Below, piece after piece: positions 61,556 to 64,000 of a stretch of 64,000 nt of DNA; the stretch's first letter is position 1, and every line of letters starts with the position of its first letter. The position numbers were made by a program, and so were the translations under genes. Source of the DNA: Streptomyces sp. SCSIO 75703 (lineage in GTDB: Bacteria; Actinomycetota; Actinomycetes; Streptomycetales; Streptomycetaceae); contig NZ_CP144555.1 in the NCBI RefSeq assembly GCF_036607905.1, forward strand, positions 434,001-498,000, given 5' to 3'. The notes under the pieces are model-generated. The model saw only the letters and a list, made by a program, of their open reading frames with translations. It was not told where the DNA came from and searched no databases.

Positions 61556-62203
61556 TCAGGGGACGGCCGCGCCGTCCGGGCCCGTGAGCGCGCACCGCAC
61601 GTCGACGACGCCCTCGACGGAGCGCACCAGGCGGACGACGAGCGGGACGACGGCGGGGTCGGGAACCCGCCCGGTCAGGGTGACGACGCCCTCGCGCACG
61701 TCCACACGGATGCCGTCGGCGGGGTCCGGCAGCCGCTCGGCGACGACCTCGCGGCGTACCTCCTCGGCGATCTCCGCGTCCGGGCGGAGGAAGACCCGCA
61801 GCAGGTCGGAACGGCTGACCAGGCCCACGAGCGCCCCGTCCGGCCCGACCACGGGCAGCCGCTTGACCCGGTGGCGGGCCATGAGGCGGGCCGCCTCGGC
61901 GAGGGGCGCGCCGGGGTGGACGGTGACGGCGGGGGAGGTCATCAGGTCCCGCGCGGTGACCGCGGCCCCGGGACCCCGCAGAGGGGCGCCGGACGGGCGG
62001 GCGTGGCGGTCGCGGCCCTCCTCGGTGCGCAGCAGGTCGGCCTCGGAGACGATGCCGATCACCTCGTGTCCCGGCCCCACCACGGGCAGGGCGCTGATCC
62101 CGCGGGTCTCGATGGCGCGGACGATGTCCTTGAACCCCGCCCCGCCGGCCAGCGCCACGACGGTGCGGGTCATCACGTCGCTCACGGTGTACGGGGTGCC
62201 CAT
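61556..62203 (-). CDS. CBS-CBS-BON domain protein, copy 2
   Basis: A 215-residue paralogue of the convergent gene with the same order: CBS1 (VSDVMTRTVVALAGGAGFKD, ALPVVGPGHEVIGIVSEADL), CBS2 (TARDLMTSPAVTVHPGAPLA, RLPVVGPDGALVGLVSRSDL) and BON (IRVDVREGVVTLTGRVPDP). The linker between CBS domains has a different, Arg/His/Pro-rich sequence. ATG at 62203 with GGAGGA upstream. Functional difference from copy 1 unknown. Confidence 0.92.
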   Translation of the reverse strand: MGTPYTVSDVMTRTVVALAGGAGFKDIVRAIETRGISALPVVGPGHEVIGIVSEADLLRTEEGRDRHARPSGAPLRGPGAAVTARDLMTSPAVTVHPGAPLAEAARLMARHRVKRLPVVGPDGALVGLVSRSDLLRVFLRPDAEIAEEVRREVVAERLPDPADGIRVDVREGVVTLTGRVPDPAVVPLVVRLVRSVEGVVDVRCALTGPDGAAVP

Positions 62204-62600
62204 GGCGTCCTCCTGCGGGGACGGGATACCGCGGCTCCCTTCCAGACTGCCCTGCCTCGCGGCATCCGGCACGGGCCGGAGGGCCCCGGCCCGGTTCCCG
62301 GCCGGCGCGGCGCCGGTTCAGGGGCGCGGTGCGGCGGGGCGTGCGGGAGGGCGCCGGAGCGGGGCAGGCGGCCGTCGCGGGGACGCCGGCCACCACGAGC
62401 GCGGCCTCCCGGGCCCCGCCCCGCGAAGGGGCCGGGTCAGGCCGGTTCGCGGGGGGCCGGTTCGCGGGGGGGGGCCGGGGCCGGACGGCCCTTCGCGGGG
62501 GTCGCTCGCCCCCTGCCCCCGGGCCGCCCCGCGCGGTCCACTGGAGGTGCGGCGGCGCACCGCCCCCGCGCCGCCGGGACACCGAGCCAGGAGGTGGCGT
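62204..62600. other. Divergent promoter region with a direct repeat
   Basis: No gene is supported. The 15-bp unit GCCGGTTCGCGGGGG occurs twice in tandem at 62441-62470, with long G runs. The region carries the promoters of CBS-BON copy 2 and the hydrolase-like gene. Confidence 0.5.
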
Positions 62601-63365
62601 ATGCGCTGGCGGAACCGTACGGACACGGGGCCCGCACTGGCCCGTGCCGGGACGGCCGGTGGCGTCCCGCACCAAGGCGCCGCCGGGCCCCCGGCCCCCG
62701 CCCCGGGCCCGCCCGCGGAGCGGATCGAGGTGGCGACGGGCGCGGTCGCGCTGCCCGCCCGGCTCGTCCTGCCCCGCGCGGCCCGCGCCCTGGTCGTCCT
62801 CGCCCGAGCCGGGGGCGGGGAACGGCCCGGCCGGGACGTCGGGCCCCTCGCCGCGGCCCTCGGCCGCGAGGGCTTCGGCACGCTCTCCCTCGACCTGCTG
62901 ACCGAGGAGGAGCGGGACGACCGGCACAACCTCTTCGACATCGTCCTGCTGGCCCGCCGGACCGCCGCGGCACGCGACCGGCTCCGCGCCCTGAGCCCGC
63001 TGCCGGTGGGCTACTACGGCGAGGGCGCGGGCGCGCCCGCCGTCCTCGCGGCCGCCGCGGCGGACCCGGGGGCACGGGCCGTCGTCTGCGTGGGCGACCG
63101 GCCGGAGCTGGCCGGCCCGTCAGCGCTGGCCCGGGTCCGGGCACCGACGCTGTTCGTCGTCGGCGGCCTCGACGCGCGGGGCCCCGGCCTCAACCGCCTC
63201 GCCGCGGACTGGCTGTGCTGCCCGCGCCAGGTGGCCGCGGTGCCCGGCACCGCCGCCCCCGACACGGACCCCTCGGCCGCGGCGGCGGTGGCCCGCCTGA
63301 CCCGGGGCTGGTTCGCCGCCCACCTCGACCGGCCCATCCCGGCGCCGGCCCCGGCCGTGCGCTGA
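62601..63365 (+). CDS. Alpha/beta-hydrolase-fold protein lacking nucleophile and His (pseudo-enzyme)
   Basis: A 254-residue protein of the dienelactone-hydrolase-like group often linked to phosphoribosyltransferases in actinobacteria. It keeps the fold markers FGTLSLDLLTEEERDDRHNL, FDIVLLARRTAAARDRLRAL and APTLFVVGGLDARGPGLNRL. At the nucleophile elbow the usual GYFGASTGA reads GYYGEGAGA, so Ser is Gly. The catalytic-His segment (usually PGATHLFEEPG) reads PGTAAPDTDP, without His. It is probably non-catalytic, perhaps a binding or regulatory protein. ATG at 62601 follows a strong AGGAGGTG. Confidence 0.8.
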   Translation: MRWRNRTDTGPALARAGTAGGVPHQGAAGPPAPAPGPPAERIEVATGAVALPARLVLPRAARALVVLARAGGGERPGRDVGPLAAALGREGFGTLSLDLLTEEERDDRHNLFDIVLLARRTAAARDRLRALSPLPVGYYGEGAGAPAVLAAAAADPGARAVVCVGDRPELAGPSALARVRAPTLFVVGGLDARGPGLNRLAADWLCCPRQVAAVPGTAAPDTDPSAAAAVARLTRGWFAAHLDRPIPAPAPAVR

Positions 63366-63387
63366 GAAGGCCGTGCCCTGACGACGG

Positions 63388-63421
63388 CCGCCCGGGAGCG
63401 GGGAGACCCGTCCCCGGGCGG
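63388..63421. terminator. Hairpin terminator between convergent genes
   Basis: CCGCCCGGG (63388-63396) pairs with CCCGGGCGG (63413-63421), between the hydrolase-like gene and the flavodoxin gene. Confidence 0.55.
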
Positions 63422-63461
63422 GCCGCGGCACGCTCAGGCCGGCCGGGCCGCTCCGGCCCCC

Positions 63462-63968
63462 TCAGCCGCGCCGGGCCGCCACGAGCCGGTCGGCGATCCC
63501 CGCGGCCCAGCCCGCGATGGCCTCGAAGTCGCGGAAGTCACCGCCCCTGCCGTCCTCGAGGATCATCCGCGCCATCCGCCCCCGGGCGCCCTCCTGGAGG
63601 CAGCCGCCGAAGGTGACGTGCTCGACGGCGTCCAGCCGGGCCGCGACCCGCCTCACCCCGGGCACGGGCGGGATGTCCCGCCGCCCCGCCGAGGAGTCGA
63701 GGGGACCGCTGCTGAAGAGCCACACCGGCCGCCTGGCCAGCTCGCGGCGGTGCCGGCGGACGAAGCGCCGGGCGTCCCGGTGCCAGCGCCCGGTGTAGAG
63801 CGCGCCGCCGACGACGACCGCGCGGTACGGCGTCACGTCCGCCACGGTGGCGGCGGGCGCCGCCTCCGCGTCCAGCCCCCGGTCGCGCAGGACCTCGGCG
63901 ACGGTCTCGGCGATCCGGGCCGTCGACCCGTTGGTCGTCCCGTAGGCGACCAGCACCCTGTCCGGCAT
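63462..63968 (-). CDS. Flavodoxin-domain protein (protoporphyrinogen oxidase HemG-like)
   Basis: A 168-residue flavodoxin-fold protein. The FMN-phosphate loop is VAYGTTNGSTARIAETVAEV (residues 8-27), followed by YRAVVVGGALYTGRWHRDAR, which carries the FMN ring-contact loop, and LARRPVWLFSSGPLDSS. Length and motifs match HemG-like/menaquinone-linked flavodoxins common in actinobacterial stress regions. The ATG at 63968 is 32 nt from the window end, so its promoter is outside. It is convergent with the hydrolase-like gene. Confidence 0.9.
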   Translation of the reverse strand: MPDRVLVAYGTTNGSTARIAETVAEVLRDRGLDAEAAPAATVADVTPYRAVVVGGALYTGRWHRDARRFVRRHRRELARRPVWLFSSGPLDSSAGRRDIPPVPGVRRVAARLDAVEHVTFGGCLQEGARGRMARMILEDGRGGDFRDFEAIAGWAAGIADRLVAARRG

Positions 63969-64000
63969 CGCCGTTCACCTTCCCTCCGTCCGGGGCGCGA

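Overview
The window is very G+C-rich, uses GTG and TTG starts freely, has divergent promoters and DmdR1/IdeR-type iron boxes, and its protein families are typical of Streptomyces. It looks like a chromosomal segment, probably an arm, of a Streptomyces or close relative. About 50 genes can be supported. There is no tRNA, rRNA, CRISPR array or intact mobile element. Family names come from recognising the translated sequences by eye; no database search was run.

Layout. 0-8 kb is accessory: a cut-off SDR gene, a metallo-beta-lactamase-fold protein and an AraC-type regulator; a broken PfkB sugar kinase; an APH-like kinase between two remnants of one IS5-like element; a trimethylamine-monooxygenase-like flavoprotein; and a GNAT acetyltransferase. 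8.5-12.6 kb is a siderophore ABC importer (ATPase, two permeases, lipoprotein) behind an iron box. 13-21 kb holds a double AsnC regulator divergent from a drug-type MFS pump, a GlxA-type regulator divergent from an HD hydrolase, an amidase, an AhpD-fold protein and a DUF1330 protein. 21-28.4 kb carries WXG/ESX-like proteins, a large secreted-type protein, a lipoprotein and a SUKH (SMI1/KNR4) protein. 28.4-30.6 kb joins an iron-boxed siderophore-interacting reductase to a convergent ferredoxin/FhuF-like pair behind a cobalamin riboswitch. 31-35.6 kb has a TetR regulator, sugar acetyltransferase, MFS pump, VOC protein and membrane proteins.

The most interesting part is 35.7-52.4 kb. It encodes an aldehyde dehydrogenase, a benzoylformate-type decarboxylase, an aromatic-acid-type transporter, an alpha/beta hydrolase with a CatC-like protein, LigA/LigB-type extradiol dioxygenase subunits, a LigM/DesA-type tetrahydrofolate-dependent O-demethylase, a two-component system, and an operon of methylene-THF reductase, FolD-like and PurU genes. 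Read together these suggest a catabolic island for methoxylated aromatics: an aryl-glyoxylate is decarboxylated to an aldehyde, oxidised to the acid and O-demethylated onto THF. The ring is then cleaved, and the methyl group is oxidised to formate by the linked C1 genes. A 16-bp motif, GNGACANNYGACGTAG, recurs in seven intergenic sites of this island. It is most simply the binding site of one regulator, perhaps the NarL-type regulator encoded inside.

52.6-56.8 kb links a BtuF-like metal/corrinoid receptor to an IcmF-type B12-dependent mutase with a perfect 18-bp palindrome upstream. 57-64 kb is a stress/dormancy-like group: pyruvate phosphate dikinase, a lone cyclic-nucleotide-type domain, two convergent CBS-CBS-BON proteins, an alpha/beta hydrolase that has lost its catalytic Ser and His, and a flavodoxin-domain protein.
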